Shown here piece after piece: positions 5,379 to 5,892 of a DNA stretch of 5,892 bases (within the stretch, counting starts at the first letter, position 1; each line of letters opens with the position of its first letter). A program made the translations under genes and the position numbers. The notes under the pieces were generated by a model. That model was not told the origin of the DNA. It saw only the letters and a program-made list of their open reading frames with translations, and searched no databases. The DNA is from Acidobacteriota bacterium. GTDB taxonomy: Bacteria > Acidobacteriota > Vicinamibacteria > Vicinamibacterales > Fen-181. The DNA lies in the NCBI GenBank assembly GCA_021779795.1, contig JAJXZZ010000215.1, positions 1-5,892 on the forward strand, read 5' to 3'.

Positions 5379-5892
5379 TTATGGCACGCCGGTCATCAGC
5401 CGCTCGCAGAACCTCGGCAGCCGCGGCAGCCCCAGCCGCTCGGCCACCGAGTGCACGGCCGGGGCCCGTTCGGCGGCCGGCAGGCCGTCGAGCGCCGCGA
5501 GTTCGCTGAGCTCGGCGCTCGGCTCCAGGTCCCACTCCACGCGCGACAGCCCCTGCCGGGCGCCCCTGACCGAGAGCACGTGACCGACGACGCGGAAGCT
5601 GAAGTAGTAGCCGAGGAGGTTGGGCCCGGGAATCGGCGTCAGCACGATCGCGACGAGCAGGTAGAAGGTGTCGATCCCGAGCAGCCGGGCGTGGCGGCGG
5701 CAGTCGGCCCTGAGGTTCTCCCGCACGATCTCGAGCGAGCGCGCCCGCTCGAGCGTGTCGGGGTGGAACGCGCGGGCCTGCCGGATCCCCTGCAGCCGCC
5801 AGAGCACGCGCTGCTCGGCCACGCGTTCGGCCATCCACTTGAGCGACCGCGAGCGCAGCCGCGCGAAGAAGCCCGACGGCGGCTTGCGCTCG
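5379..5892 (-). CDS. K+-H+ exchange-related protein (resembles PF10173), 5' end outside window
   Basis: About 170 residues are visible and the frame stays open to the right edge. An ATG at 5834-5832 would give 151 residues, but the 19 codons before it (GFFARLRSRSLKW and upstream) read like real protein with the same basic helical character, so the gene most likely begins outside the window. The part ...MAERVAEQRVLWRLQGI..AFHPDTLE, a basic segment RADCRRHARLLG, and a weakly hydrophobic segment LLVAIVLTPIPGPNLLGYY followed by FRVVGHVLSVRGARQGL recall bacterial members of the mitochondrial K+-H+ exchange-related family. In yeast the family is tied to K+/H+ exchange across the inner mitochondrial membrane; the bacterial role is not established. 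The stop is seven bases before lpxB. The family call is from memory of its PNxxxYY..R..H pattern and is not certain. Confidence 0.65.
   Translation of the reverse strand, partial: ERKPPSGFFARLRSRSLKWMAERVAEQRVLWRLQGIRQARAFHPDTLERARSLEIVRENLRADCRRHARLLGIDTFYLLVAIVLTPIPGPNLLGYYFSFRVVGHVLSVRGARQGLSRVEWDLEPSAELSELAALDGLPAAERAPAVHSVAERLGLPRLPRFCERLMTGVP

Noticed and set aside
4190..5509. Plus-strand frame of 439 codons opposite lpxB
   Set aside because: Low-complexity Arg/Asp/Gln/His-rich product; lpxB on the other strand has full-length GT19 motifs.
5299..5838. Alternative 179-codon minus-strand frame overlapping lpxB and the PF10173-like gene
   Set aside because: Arg/Ala-rich shadow frame; the neighbouring frame has the family-like segment PIPGPNLLGYY and a stop placed neatly before lpxB.

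Overview
The window is very GC-rich and carries six protein-coding genes with almost no spare DNA. Two of them run off the window ends. The gene content suggests a Gram-negative, menaquinone-using bacterium: LpxB makes lipid A, and MenF/MenD make menaquinone. A K+/H+ exchange-related protein next to lpxB, very high GC and heptameric tandem repeats fit a soil-type Acidobacteriota (Vicinamibacteria-like) genome. That placement is inference from gene content and style, not from a marker gene.

Layout, left to right. Positions 1-1982, minus strand: menF then menD, overlapping by 4 bp (ATGA); menD is cut by the left edge and only its N-terminal 302 codons are visible. Positions 1983-2151: a divergent control region with several inverted repeats, a TATAAT box facing menF and an extended -10-like box facing the plus-strand genes. 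A shared 9-bp word, ACGATATCG, lies right at the start of both divergent units. Positions 2152-4130, plus strand: a short single-domain class I-beta DAHP synthase, then a class I/II PLP aminotransferase overlapping it by 4 bp (GTGA). Positions 4131-4210: a short convergent spacer flanked by a 22-bp perfect palindrome over the aminotransferase stop and a 7-bp tandem repeat that encodes the last codons of lpxB. Positions 4211-5892, minus strand: lpxB, preceded by a gene for a protein resembling the mitochondrial K+-H+ exchange-related family (PF10173), whose 5' end lies outside the window.

How the genes fit together. DAHP synthase commits carbon to the shikimate pathway. Chorismate from that pathway is the substrate of MenF, and MenD uses the resulting isochorismate. 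The divergent pair therefore joins the entry of aromatic biosynthesis to the first two steps of menaquinone synthesis across one small control region. The aminotransferase probably acts on an aromatic or related keto acid, but its substrate cannot be fixed from sequence. The lpxB side is a separate convergent unit for the cell envelope. I see no mobile element, CRISPR array, rRNA or tRNA gene. The items most worth a second look are the altered substrate motif and missing regulatory domain of the DAHP synthase, the repeated operator-like word in the divergent region, and the heptamer array that puts stops in all three frames at the end of lpxB.
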